Source of the DNA: Merluccius polli
Taxonomy: Eukaryota; Chordata; Actinopteri; Gadiformes; Merlucciidae
Reading direction: 5' to 3'
Length of the DNA stretch: 64,000 bases
Assembly (NCBI GenBank): GCA_030340625.1
Contig: JAOPHQ010005180.1
Span: forward strand, 43,353-107,352
The notes beneath the pieces are model-generated. The model was not told where the DNA came from. It did not search any database and worked only from the letters and a program-made list of their open reading frames with translations. Below, one piece after another: positions 37,882 through 49,259 of this stretch. How positions within the stretch are numbered: the first letter of the stretch is position 1; every line of letters starts with the position of its first letter. The position numbers were made by a program, and so were the translations under genes.

Positions 37882-40122
37882 TTTCACATCCCGGTCCAGT
37901 GCAGGTGGGTTGACATCCCGGTCCGATCCAGGGTGGGTTCACATCCCGGTCCGGTCCAGGGTGGGTTCACATCCAGGTGGTTTCACATCCCGGTCCGATC
38001 CGGGGGGGGGGGGGGGGGTTCACATCCAGGGTTGGTTCACATCCCGGTCTGGTCCAGGTGGGTTCACATCCCGGTCCAATCCAGGAGGGGTTCACATCCA
38101 GGGGGGCGGGGGTTCACATCCAGGTGGGTTCACATCCCGGTCCGGTACAGGTGGATTCACACCCCGGTCCGGTCCAGGTGGGTTCATACCCCGGTCCAGT
38201 CCAGGGGGGGGTTCACATCCTGGTCCTGTCCAGATGGGTTCACATCAAGGGTGGGTTCCCATCCCGGTCCGATCATCCCAGTCCGGTCCAGGGGGGGTTC
38301 ACATCCCGGTCCGGTGCAGGTGGGTTTGGACCACATCCCGGTCCGGTCCACGGTGGGTTCACATCCCGGTCCAGGTGGGTTCACATACCGGTCCGATCAA
38401 GGGCGGGGGGGGGGTTCACATCCAGGTGGGTTCACATCCCAGTCCGATCCAGGTGGGTTGACATCCCGGTCCGATCCAGGTGGGTTGACATCCTGGTCCG
38501 ATCCGGGGGGGGGGGCCACATCCAGGTGGGTTCACATCCAGGGTGGGTTCACATCCAAGTCCGGTCCAGGGTGGGTTCACATCCCGGTCCGGTCCAGGTG
38601 GCTTCACATTCCGGTCCGGTCTGGTCCAGGGGGGGTTCACATCCAGGTGGGTTCACATCCAGGGTGGGTTCACATCCAAGTCCGGTCCCGGGTGGGTTCA
38701 CATCCTGGTCCGGTCCGGTGGGTTCACATTCCGGTCCGGTCCAGGTGGGTTCACATTCCGGTCCGGTCCAGGTGGGTTCACATCCCGGTCCGATCCAGGG
38801 GGGCGGGGGGTTCACATCCAGGTGGGTTCACATCCTGGTCCGGTCACATCCTGGTCCGGTCCAGGGGGGGGGTTCACATCCAGGTGGGTTCACATCCAGG
38901 GTGGGTTCACATCCAAGTCCGGTCCAGGGTGGGTTCACATCCCGGTCCGGTCCAGGCGGGTTCACATTCCGGTCCGGTCCAGGTGGGGTTCACATCCAGG
39001 TGGGTTCACATCCAAGTCCGGTCCAAGATGGGTTCACATCCCGGTCCGGTGGGTTCACATTCCGGTCCGGTCCAGGTGGGTTCACATTCCAGTCCGGTCC
39101 AGGTGGGTTCACATCCAGGTGGGTTCACATCCCGGTCCGATCCAGGAGGGGTTCACATCCAGGGGGGCGGGGGGTTCACATCCAGGTGGATTCACATCCC
39201 GGTCCGCTCCAGGGGGTTCACATTCCGGTCCAGTCCAGGTGGGTTCACATTCCGGTCCAGTCCAGGTGGGTTCACATCCAGGTGGGTTCACATCCCGGTC
39301 CGATCCAGGAGGGGTTCACATCCAGGGGGGCGGGGGTTCACATCCCGGACGGGAACAGCTGGATTCACACCCCAGTCCGGTCCAGGTGGGTTCACATCCT
39401 GGTCCGGTCCAGGTGGGTTCACATCAAGGGTGGGTTCCCATCCCGGTCCGATCATCCCAGTCCGGTCCAGGGGGGGTTCACATCCCGGTCCGGTGCAGAT
39501 GGTTTTGGACCACATGCCGGTCGGGTCCGGGTTCACATCCCGGTCCAGGTGGGTTCACATCCCGGTCCGATCCAGGGGGGGGGTTCACATCCAGGTGGGT
39601 TCACATCCCGGTCCTTTTCCAGGGTGGGTTCACATCCCAGTCCGATCCAGGTGGGTTCACATCCCGGTCCGATCCCGGGGGGGGGGGGGGGGGGGGGTTC
39701 ATATCGAGGTGGGTTCAAATCCAGGGTGGGTTCACATCCCGGTCCGGTCCAGGTGGGTTCACATTCCAGTCCAGGTGGGTTCACATCCAGGTGGGTTCAC
39801 ACCCCGGTCCGATCCAGGGTGGGTTCACATCCCGGTCCGATCCAGGGTGGACTCACATCCCGGTCCGGTCCAGGTGAGTTAACACCCCGGTCCGGTCCAG
39901 GGTGGGTTCACATCCTGGTCCGATCCAGGGTGGGTTCACATCCCGGTCCGATCCAGGGTGGGTTCACATCCCTGTCCGATCCAGGGTGGACTCACATCCC
40001 AGTCCGGTCCAGGTGGGTACACATCCCAGTCCGGTCCAGGTGGGTTCACATCCCGGTCCGGTCCAGGTGGGTTCACATTCCGGTCCGGTCCAGGTGGGTA
40101 CACATCCCAGTCCGGTCCAGGT
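37882..40122. repeat. 27-bp GGTTCACATCC satellite, unit B
   Basis: An uninterrupted 2.2-kb array of the 27-bp unit and shorter derivatives, with G runs up to 21 (39677-39697). The order of unusual units matches unit A, so it was copied as a block. Frames of up to about 800 codons are artefacts of the period. Confidence 0.96.
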
Positions 40123-40231
40123 GGCTGACGGCGCCACCGTGTGGCCGCGCCGCTCCAGACAGGCAGTGTTGTCCGTTGCCAAGGTCAGTGTCTTCATTAC
40201 CGCTGGGTTACCGGGTCCTGGAAGGGCCGAC

Positions 40232-40324
40232 ATGTCCGGGACCAGACCAGAACCCGCACCGCTGGACGTCGTCCACCAAAACGCGGTTCAGGTGGAAACC
40301 ATCAGGAAGGAAAACGAAAAATAA
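40232..40324 (+). pseudogene. Possible first exon of cfap144/fam183a, unit B
   Basis: Same 30-codon frame as at 12855-12947, with the same lack of a splice donor. The shared defect shows it was already broken, or misidentified, before duplication. Confidence 0.35.
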
Positions 40325-41795
40325 TGCACAACGCCGGACTAAGAATGGTTTAGCTCCACAAAGTGCATTATGATACAGCACACCGAGGAGCGGATTACCC
40401 CATTTATACCATGGCAACTTTGGTTGTGTTCCCTGAAACACAAATGGTCTGACCAGACAAATAAATGGGTCTCACCAACGCCTGGAACACAGTTAACATG
40501 AGCTTCATATGAAATGAAAACGTTACCTTAATCTATTTACTCCCGTAAAAATAGAGGCAACCAACGGAAAAGGACAGCCCTTCAGGGTTTACTCCTTACG
40601 TAAAAGCACGGCTTGGGTCATCACCGTTTTAAAACTAATGTGCAACTCCCATCAGCTGGCCAATGATCTGTTACCTAAAATAATCCTGTTAACTCATTGC
40701 TTTTTTTCAGCGAATATCTAGGTTGCAACAAGATTGAGCTAACGAAGCATTTGTATATATGTGCAGTATTTATTCCTTTCTCAGTCTAAAACTAAGTCCG
40801 GCTGGCGGGACTCTGTTGGGGCTACCTTAAGCTTTTCCATTGCCAGGTTGTTACCAAGATACTATTTACTGGAGTGGCAAGGTAACGCTTTTATTTCCTG
40901 ACTCATGTTAACTGGTGTCTGAATGATTGTGTAAAACACACAAGAATTACAATACAGTTAACCAATGTATAACATCACACTTAGCAATTAGGTACCTAAC
41001 AATCAATATTAGTACTCTAACCAAGGAGGTGAGGGGTAGGCCTACCACTGCTGAAATTATAGAGTACTACATAACACAGGAAAATCCATTTAACAATTAT
41101 AACAGAAGAAATTCAACATTCTAAATTAGGTTATAAGGATTCTTGCATTTCCCTAAGAGCTACAATTAACAAATCATGTGCACTGCGCACTTACACACAA
41201 TATTATATCTGTAGTCTCAAGGCAAACAGACAAGATGACGATTATAGCATTTACCAATCTATTCTGGTCAAACATTTAATCACATCCAATCTACAAATAA
41301 CCATTAAAGTACCGCAACATATGAAGAAAGCATTAAACTCACTTTCACGCACAATCATAGGGTTTTATCTGAATCACAGGGACAGAGGGCCCTCACATGC
41401 TGCTTCCTGTTGCTGCCAGGGCCAGAACAAAGGAAATGGGCGGGACATATAGAGTAGACCCTTGATTAGGAGTGGGTGGAGTCAGGTGAGAATGGGTGGA
41501 TCCATGCCATGGAAGTAGGTGGAGGGTTACTGAATAGTATGGCTCTATTCTACAAACACCCTTATATTTCAGAATTCGTGGAGGCAAACGACTATTTTTC
41601 GATAACAGGATTATGCCTGGCATAGAATATGCTATGTATTGCATTTAGCTTGATATTGTACATTTTAAGGTAAAGCCAGTAGTCGAGGGAATCAACCATC
41701 TTGTCAGCATTAATTTCCATTGAAATAATACTATTACTAACTATTATTAGTTAGGGAGTTAGGGAAGATAGCGCCGGAGAGAAAAAAGCACCAAC
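40325..41795. other. Spacer, unit B
   Basis: Copy of 12948-13634 joined directly to the copy of 15071-15849. The junction near 41004 is the empty site of the 13635-15070 transposon. No gene recognised. Confidence 0.7.
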
Positions 41796-41885
41796 CTTTT
41801 TGCCAAACTTCCTCTGCTCCCGGAGCTTCTTGGCCTTCTCCGACTTCTCCATGATGGCTTGTTTTGAAATTAGTTTCTTTCTGAT
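41796..41885 (-). CDS. ebna1bp2: ebna1bp2 internal exon, unit B
   Basis: By eye I see no difference from the unit A exon at 15850-15939, with the same splice signals. The preceding exon in this unit (46505-47571) is split by a transposon, so the exon is unlikely to be used in a functional mRNA. Confidence 0.75.
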
Positions 41886-43103
41886 CTAAACAAAATGCCA
41901 ATTTTGCCTTGTCAATGCCAAGGTAGGCATCGACAGTGACCGCACCAGTGAGTGAAAGCTATAGCTGAACGAGAGGATATCTGACCAACCCCACGGCAGA
42001 TAATTCTGAATCAGATTCAAATCTGAAGGTTATTTAGATCTTTTTAAAGGCGGACAGTGTTTGAATGCCCAGATCAATTAAAAAATAATAGCAAAAACTG
42101 ACAACAATAATCACATCTTATATTGGATGATTTTTACATCACTGGCGAGAAAGTTCCAAGGATGCGTCAAGCTTCATGTTTTTCCCCACTCAGGACATGC
42201 TCTCCATGTGGCACGCCCCGGTCCTGACTCTAATTTTAAAATCACATTACGCTAGGGCTGGACAATATGGCCAAAATCTAGATCACCATTAGGTTTGTGC
42301 AGCGGATGGGACCTATGTCCGCCTAGTAGGGGTAAATATCTCCTCCCTGAAAGGCTGGAAATCAGAGGATCTAAGTCCCTAACCCCCGGGCCTACTAGTC
42401 TCAGCCTACTCTGCTTGCTTAGTTTGAATACAATGCTTAGGCTTTAGGATTTGGACCTGTCACGGTGAAGACCTAAAGGACCGTCTACCAGTAGGTGTCT
42501 GTATGTGACCTACCTGTATTCCCCCTAACCATTATACTCTACAGCCAGAGGATGAGACGCCCCTACTTCACTAAAGATAGTAAAAGTATGAAAGCAATAA
42601 TTTTAAATGTGAAAATGTATAATTATTTATTCATACTAATTAGGAAAAGGAAGCAATGAAAAATAAATCAATAAAAGGTAAAGAATTTAAGAATATTCTT
42701 CTAATCACACTATATACCAAAACTAACAGCATATAAATACAGTTCAACCGTAACTGTCAACACCGGTAACACACACGAAAAAAACACTCAATATCACAAA
42801 ACCACTGAATGTCCGCCCTCAGTTCAATGGTCCTGGACTGCCCACGGGGGTGCCGACCGTTCACCGAACGAACATGACCCTCACCAGCGCGTTGCTGTCC
42901 ATACACAATGGCGGAGTCACGTGTGGCAGGTAACTACTCACCAACCGCACTGTAGCAATGGCGTGCCGACGGACGCCGACACGACGCCGACACGACGCCG
43001 GATGGCCTCCCAGGGCTGACGGCGTGGAGTCCTCCGTTCTTCTACACGACACTCCAACCGCAACTCCTCCGCAGCTCCACGCCGTGCAACACATGCGACA
43101 ACC
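41886..43103. other. ebna1bp2 intron-like spacer, unit B
   Basis: Copy of 15940-17157. CpG-rich block at about 42805-43100. No exon recognised. Confidence 0.5.
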
Positions 43104-43438
43104 AAGAACCCAAACTGATCTATTTATCTAGTTTATCTAGAACCCAAACTGATCTATTTATCTAGTTTATCTAGAACCCAAACTGATCTATTTATCTAGT
43201 TTATCTAGAACCCAAACTGATCTATTTATCTAGTTTATCTAGAACCCAAACTGATCTATTTATCTAGAACCCAAACTGATCTATTTATCTAGTTTATCTA
43301 GAACCCAAACTGATCTATTTATCTAGTTTAAATAGAACCCAAACTGATCTATTTATCTAGTTTATCTAGAACCCAAACTGATCTATTTATCTAGTTTATC
43401 TAGAACCCAAACTGATCTATTTATCTAGTTTATCTCGC
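43104..43438. repeat. 34-bp minisatellite, unit B
   Basis: About ten copies, against seven in unit A, including one 20-bp short unit and one AAATAG variant. Confidence 0.95.
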
Positions 43439-43651
43439 ACTCTCCGTCCGCCGTGGAGCCCTTCAAGCGCCACCGTCCTCTCCTGCGTTTCCCGCCGACT
43501 CTCTCTAGTCCCGCCCCTCTCCTCTCCTCCCATTCGCCAGTACACCAGCCTGCAAAGTCGTTGATTGGCCAACCCTATGGCCAAGTTCACGGCTGCGATT
43601 GGATGAGGATCTTTTGAGGGGTTTACACCTACATTTGGGTATCGTTTGTAT

Positions 43652-43656
<5 letters not shown>

Positions 43657-43731
<75 letters not shown>

Positions 43732-43741
43732 TATAAATATA

Positions 43742-43789
<48 letters not shown>

Positions 43790-43805
43790 ATATATATAAA
43801 TATTC

Positions 43806-43852
<47 letters not shown>
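43657..43852. repeat. Expanded (AT)n microsatellite
   Basis: About 190 bases of AT units with a few AAT and TAAAT interruptions, three times the length in unit A. Confidence 0.95.
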
Positions 43853-43858
<6 letters not shown>

Positions 43859-44382
43859 GATTCTGGTTCGATTTCGATGCCTGTAAAACGACGTCGGTTC
43901 CTAAACGGTTTCTGAAATTGATACCTTTTCTTTTATTTTGTATAGAAATGCCAACACTGATTCTTTGAAGCGGTACCAGGTCCTAACAGAACCAGAACCA
44001 ATAGGACACCTTCTTTAAAATAAAGACCAAACAACTAATTCAATTGTTGAATTTCTTCCATTTTGAATGGTAACTTATTTGGTAAGACATGAGCATCTTA
44101 GGCTTTGTGAAAAAGTATAGACCTATTTAATTTAAACAAATACAATTGTCACTGTAAGTTATAAAAAATAGTCTCTTTGTTTATAGTTTCAGTGACTCTT
44201 TCCATTTGTAATAATAAATTATAGGATAACTTATAGTGGCTGTATAATACACATAATACACAGGGCGGTGCAACATCAACTACGTTGACATTCATAGTAT
44301 TTTATCACATTTTATTTATTTATTTGGAATGGAACTCATATTGCAATATACTGTATATTACAAAGAACAACTTATTTTTAAT

Positions 44383-44385
<3 letters not shown>

Positions 44386-44438
<53 letters not shown>
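44386..44438. repeat. (AT)n microsatellite, unit B
   Basis: About 26 AT units, matching 18204-18241 but longer. Confidence 0.9.
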
Positions 44439-44441
<3 letters not shown>

Positions 44442-44503
44442 ACCATGGCATCATATTGAAATTTTGCCACAGGATTTGTTTACTTTTTTATCATTGACTA
44501 GAC

Positions 44504-45709
44504 CAGGCATTCCCAAAGTGTGGTGCGCGCACCCCCAGGGGTGCGCAAGCTACGACCAGGGGGTGCGCGAGAGGAAAAATGTAATGGCGGTCTGGTGTAA
44601 TATTACACAATTACAGTGCTGTTTTTTAAGTGGGATTTTTCCATACAATAAAAAAACATGAACAGTAAACATTTCCTTTGTAATCCCTTTTATTTTAAAT
44701 AAAAAACTATAATTTCTTAGTTTTTGATAGAAACGTTCTTATTTTCCTCTGCGGCGCTGCGCCGCGACGGGCTCTGGGTCGGCTTGGAAGGGTTCGGGGG
44801 CTTCCCGGGGCCGCGGACGCAGTATCTCGCTGCGCCTTCCTCCCCCCTCACGGGGGTGGGGGACGGGGCCCCCTCGCCCCCGGCGTGACTGTCGACCGCG
44901 TCCCAACCGCGTCGCGTCGTTCAGGGCGGGGATCCGGCTCACGTACAACTGGCGCAAGGGGTCGGCGGTGATGTCGGCTACCCACCCGACCCGTCTTGAA
45001 ACACGGACCAAGGAGTCTACGCACGCGCGAGTCAGAGGGTCCTACGAAACCCCGCGGCGCAATGAAAGTGATGGCCGGCGCGCGCCGGCCGAGGTGGGAT
45101 CCCGGCCCCCTGTTTATCTGTTTCGGAGATATTCTCTTAATGTTGCGGATCGTTTGTAACTTCATTGCAATTTAATTCAATGTACTGTCGTTGTATTTTC
45201 CATAACCATTGTGTTATAATGATGCTATGTTGACGGGGGGGGGGGGGGGTGCTGCTGCGCGATTGTTGACGGGGGGGGGCTGCTGCTGCGCGATTGTTGA
45301 CGGGGTGGGAGGGGGGGGGCTGGACCGGCCCAGAAAAGACCTGGACCGGCCCAATGGCCAGTCCGTCCCTGAGGTCCACGGTCATTTAATAGGCCTATTG
45401 CTGCAATTTTTCTTTTACCCGGCTGAAAATAACCGTAGGCCTACTTTCTGTCACTGAGCCGTGTCTGTCACTCATCCTCTTAAAAGTGGAAGCTTGTGCG
45501 TAGCTTTGTTGCATTATATTGAAACTTTGTTGATGTTGTTATTGTCATGCGTGTTCTGGTTATTTGCGCATGATTAAACATGTCTTTATATGGCGATAAA
45601 ACAAAGCTTTGTTGCGTTTTTTTTTTTTTTTGCGGTGGGGATTGGGGGTGCGCCAACCCGGTTGGGATGTAGAAGGGGGTGCGCAGGAAAAAAAGTTTGG
45701 GAACCGCTG
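44504..45709. mobile_element. hAT element carrying 28S rRNA sequence
   Basis: Ends CAGGCATTCCCAAAGTGTGG at the left and, inverted, CAGCGGTTCCCAAACTTT at the right. It is flanked by the 8-bp duplication GACTAGAC (44496-44503 and 45710-45717). Unit A lacks it. There is no transposase. About 370 bases of its interior are derived from large-subunit ribosomal RNA. Confidence 0.93.
44741..45111 (+). rRNA. 28S rRNA fragment (D2 to D3 region), captured and rearranged
   Basis: It contains the conserved vertebrate 28S stretches CTCTGGGTCGGCTTGGAAGG, CACCCGACCCGTCTTGAAAC, ACGGACCAAGGAGTCTA and GCCGAGGTGGGATCCCGGCC in the correct order and spacing for the D2 expansion segment and the start of D3. Parts of the GC-rich D2 loops are missing, so it is a fragment with internal deletions, not a functional rRNA gene. 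It is far more GC rich than the rest of the element. Confidence 0.92.
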
Positions 45710-45774
45710 GACTAGACCATGGGGAAAAAAGTATCTTCTGACCTTTATTTCAGCAGCATCACTGCTATACTGGG

Positions 45775-46312
45775 ACATGCTACTGGTGATGTAGTGTACT
45801 TCCTGTATGCTATACTGGGAGGGTTTAAGGGAAGGTGACATGCTACTGGTGATGTAGTGTACTTCTTGTATGCTATACTGGGAGGGTTTAAGGGAAGGTG
45901 ACATGCTACTGGTGATGTAGTGTACTTCCTGTATGCTATACTGGGAGGGTTTAAGGGAAGGTGACATGCTACTGGTGATGTAGTGTACTTCCTGTATGCT
46001 ATACTGGGAGGGTTTAAGGGAAGGTGACATGCTACTGGTGAAGTGTACTTCTTGTATGCTATACTGGGAGGGTTTAAGGGAAGGTGACATGCTACTGGTG
46101 ATGTAGTGTACTTCTTGTATGCTATACTGGGAGGGTTTAAGGGAAGGTGACATGCTACTGGTGATGTAGTGTACTTCTTGTATGCTATACTGGGAGGGTT
46201 TAAGGGAAGGTGACATGCTACTGGTGATGTAGTGTACTTCTTGTATGCTATACTGGGAGGGTTTAAGGGAAGGTGACATGCTACTGGTGATGTAGTGTAC
46301 TTCTTGTATGCA
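45775..46312. repeat. 63-bp minisatellite, unit B
   Basis: About eight and a half copies, including one unit with a 4-base deletion near 46040. Unit A has three. Confidence 0.95.
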
Positions 46313-46795
46313 CTTTATGTGAAAACAATAAACATACTGTTGACATTTTCTTTAAACGTAAAAAAAATCTTGCCCAAAACGCATGTTAAGGCCAAGTGTA
46401 AAAGGTAAGTAAAAATAAGTATCGTTCCTTTATTGGACCCGAGTACGGAGGTGCGTACAGAGTCGTGCTCGGCAGGAGATGCGCCTCCTAGTGATGACAC
46501 TTACAAGAACATCTCCCTCTGGAAATCATCCTCTGCATTCAGGGGCCTCATTACAGAAACTTCCTAACTCTGAAATCCTATCCTAACTTAAGATAGGAAG
46601 GCATTTAGAGGTTTTGGTATTACAGAAGCAGGTTTCCTAACTTAACTTAAGATGAGATCCTATCTTATCTTAAGATAGGAATTTAGCCATTACAGAACCA
46701 TCCTAAGTTAGGAAATTCCTAACTTAGGATGCCTAAGTTAGGTCGCCATTCATCCTGTCCTAAATTCAAAATAACTGTCACTAACTGAAATAAAT

Positions 46796-47047
46796 ATGGC
46801 AGCAGCACTGCTTGTAGGTATGTTTGACAATGAAGATGAACATATTAACAGAAATATAATGGCAGAAAGACTACTTAGACCGCATAATGATGTGTTAAAT
46901 TTTCCTGACCATATTTTAATTTTATTTTATCGCCTGCCAAGACATTTAATTTTGAATTTGGTGGAAGAATTACGTCCAGCTCTGGAGAGGCCTACAGTCG
47001 TGGAACATTTCCCAAACAATAGATTTTTCCTCCACCGCCTGAACTAA
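46796..47047 (+). pseudogene. Harbinger transposase N-terminal fragment
   Basis: The frame opens MAAALLVGMF and contains FYRLPRHLILNLVEELRP, matching the HARBI1-type N-terminal helical region. After about 67 codons (near LERPTVVEHF) it runs into reverse-complement Myb-like sequence, so the DDE catalytic domain is missing. The hybrid tail has no meaning as protein. Confidence 0.8.
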
Positions 47048-47113
47048 TGCCTCCAACTCGTCTTGGCTAAAATTAAAAGCCCTCCTCTTCTTACTCTCAG
47101 CTGTACCTGCCAT
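47018..47113 (-). pseudogene. Harbinger Myb-like protein N-terminal fragment
   Basis: On the minus strand an ATG at 47113-47111 opens the same MAGTAESKK start and FSQDELEAL stretch as the fragment at 33038. In intact Harbinger elements this protein helps the transposase bind DNA and enter the nucleus. Only the first 30 or so codons remain. Confidence 0.75.
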
Positions 47114-47836
47114 GACAGTAGCTTGCTGTTTCGTTTATAGCTTTAAAGTTGAGGCTAATTTGCCATTAAAGTAACGCGTTCTATCAGTCTCATGCACATT
47201 CTAAGTGCAGAAACATGTCGATAGCTGTCGAAAAATCAGATTGACAGAACAGTTAGGATTTCCTAAATAAAGATAAGATAGGAAGCCACAGATAAGATAG
47301 GAAACAGACAGTAGGTTAGGCATTGCTTCTGTAATAGGAAGTTAGGATTTTTCCTATCTTTGGTTTCCTAACTTAAGTTAGGATGAGCAGTTAGGATTTT
47401 TTCTGTAATGAGGCCCCAGGTCTCCATCCGCAGCGGGGCGCTTCCCCTCCGCCTTGGCCACGATGTCCTCGGCGGGCAGGTTGGTGAGGTCCAACCTCTC
47501 GACCCGAGGGAGGCTCTTCAGGAGGTCGGCGAGACACCGTTTCATACCGTCCTGGACGAGGGCAGAACATCCTAGCAATTAGCCCGAGATAAGCGCCAAT
47601 CCTAGATTATAGTTATTAATAGGGGTGTGAAATATAGCGATATTAACACACGCGAAATGCGTCGTTGAGACGAAAAAATTGTGATATCAGGTCATCCGTT
47701 CCTTAATAATTATACATCTAATCATACCAGCAAAACTGTCATGAGTCTTCCTCTTTTTCGTTGCTTTGTTTGAACAGAAGAGGGCGCTCTGAGTTCAGAC
47801 TAGCAGGTCACAACGTCCCAGTCCTGTGCTGCTGGT

Positions 47837-48142
47837 GTGTGGTGCAGTTGCAGCCAGGCAACAAGGGAGGATTCTGACGAGATTGGCAGAGAAGACGCTC
47901 CCCCGTCTTTTAAATCAATTGTATGGCAGCATTTTGGGTTTCTCCTTCAAACACAAAAGAAGACAGCTCTGGAGGATCTGCTTGGGGACTCTTTCACTGC
48001 TGTTGAGCCAGCAGAACAGTCCAACAGAGGGGTAGAGAAACACATTGAGATGTACAGAAGAGAGGCCTCTTCTAATAGTAATATTGGGACTTTTTCACAC
48101 TTTATTTATGGACATAAGTTTGCACTTAATGCTTGGAGATAA
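47837..48142 (+). pseudogene. hAT/ZBED-like transposase fossil, unit B
   Basis: Copy of the fossil at 19021-19329. A 3-4 base length change near 47855 and a small indel near 48070 alter frame and C-terminus relative to unit A, consistent with lack of constraint. Confidence 0.5.
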
Positions 48143-48561
48143 CTGTTCAGTCTCTGTGTATTAGATGTTGTTTGCACTTTGAATATTGGGACTTTTTCAT
48201 ACTTAATTCATGGACACAATTCCCACCGGCTGGAAACACAGTTTCTCCCCAAAGGTTCCTGTCAACAACCGCTGACCTGATGAACGTTGAATACATCACA
48301 TTGTACTCTTACACGTCGATATACTTCACGTTCATGTGCTCTAAAACACGGACGTATATGTATTTTAGCCTGGTTTATACACAGACACGGAATAACCAAT
48401 ATGCATCCCTTGTATCGAGTGAACCAAAGCAATAAGAGCACAGAGGTGACGGAAACTCCTCATTTAGATGTAACATTATAATCTGTTATATCTGCATTGC
48501 CCTCTTGGGGGCGCTGTTACACTCCTTTAACACAACCTTCACACGCATGGACTGGCATCAA

Positions 48562-48979
48562 TAGAGCGTAACAGTGACTCCGCCCCCTTTTTAACAGCTC
48601 CGGTGCCGGAAGTAAATTTCCCATGCATTTATCTCGTCCACTTTTCGTATAATCCTTATAAAAAGAGTATTAAGACTTGAACCAAGCCGATCGTTCGTTG
48701 TGGTAGTCGTGACCATATTATGTTTGATTCGGGATGAGTAGTTCCTCACTCGGTCAACAAAATCCGTTTTTTTTTTTTTTTCTTCCGTTTTCCAAATTCT
48801 TTTTATGCCCGAATCAAACATAATATGGTCACGACTACCATAACGAACGATTGGCTTATTGGTTAAAGGCTTAATACTATTTTTATAAGGATTATACGAA
48901 AAGTGGACGAGATAAATGCATGGGAAATTTACTTCCGGCACCGGAGCTGTTAAAAAGGGGCGGTCACTGTTACGCTCTA
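48562..48979. mobile_element. 418-bp near-perfect foldback MITE
   Basis: The arms of about 190 bases are reverse complements from TAGAGCGTAACAGTGAC to its mirror at 48979, round a loop with a 16-T run near 48770. Unit A has the empty site at about 19829 (ATCAATAAAGG). Comparison gives an AT or ATA target duplication. No coding capacity. Confidence 0.92.
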
Positions 48980-48996
48980 TAAAGGACTGAACCCAC

Positions 48997-49001
<5 letters not shown>

Positions 49002-49034
<33 letters not shown>
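49002..49034. repeat. (TG)n microsatellite, unit B
   Basis: It precedes the foldback element as in unit A (19847-19869), slightly longer here. Confidence 0.9.
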
Positions 49035-49036
<2 letters not shown>

Positions 49037-49259
49037 CGCCAAAGGGGTCATGTGCTTTGTCTTTAGTACACGAAATTTCACGTGCTTTTTGCGCATTTTC
49101 ACGTGAAATTTCGTGTACCAAAACAAAGCGTCCGCCTGGGCAGTAGGCGTTTATGAACGCACGCGTGCAGAAAATGCGACTAGCGCTAGATGGCGCAAAT
49201 GATCGCTTCTATAGTCTATGTTTGAAAGGTGCAAGTTAATATACTCAAATATGTAATTC

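Larger units (their letters stand above)
46543..47416. mobile_element. Harbinger derivative with transposase and Myb-like gene fragments
   Basis: Ends GGGCCTCATTACAG and its complement, with CAG on both sides (46540-46542 and 47417-47419). It carries the first part of the transposase on the plus strand and the first part of the Myb-like protein on the minus strand, meeting near 47010. Confidence 0.93.
46505..47571 (-). pseudogene. ebna1bp2: ebna1bp2 exon split by a Harbinger element, unit B
   Basis: The coding exon seen intact at 18651-18840 is here divided into 47420-47571 and 46505-46542 by an 874-bp transposon with a CAG target duplication. The coding bases outside the insert keep the same sequence and splice signals. 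Unless the insert is spliced out as an intron, this copy cannot encode the protein. Confidence 0.9.

Noticed and set aside
37726..40373. Frames of 700-800 codons with repeated GSHPGPVQVG or HIPVRSRW across the 27-bp satellite
   Set aside because: The period is a multiple of three and lacks stops in several frames at once. Composition and frame change track the repeat, not a protein.
44740..45165. Arg/Pro-rich frames in the GC-rich block
   Set aside because: The sequence is 28S rRNA. The frames arise from its GC content.
45560..46279. 239-codon minus-strand frame of repeated SPSLKPSQYSIQEVHYITS
   Set aside because: It follows from the 63-bp minisatellite. The tail enters transposon sequence, and unit A has a different length.
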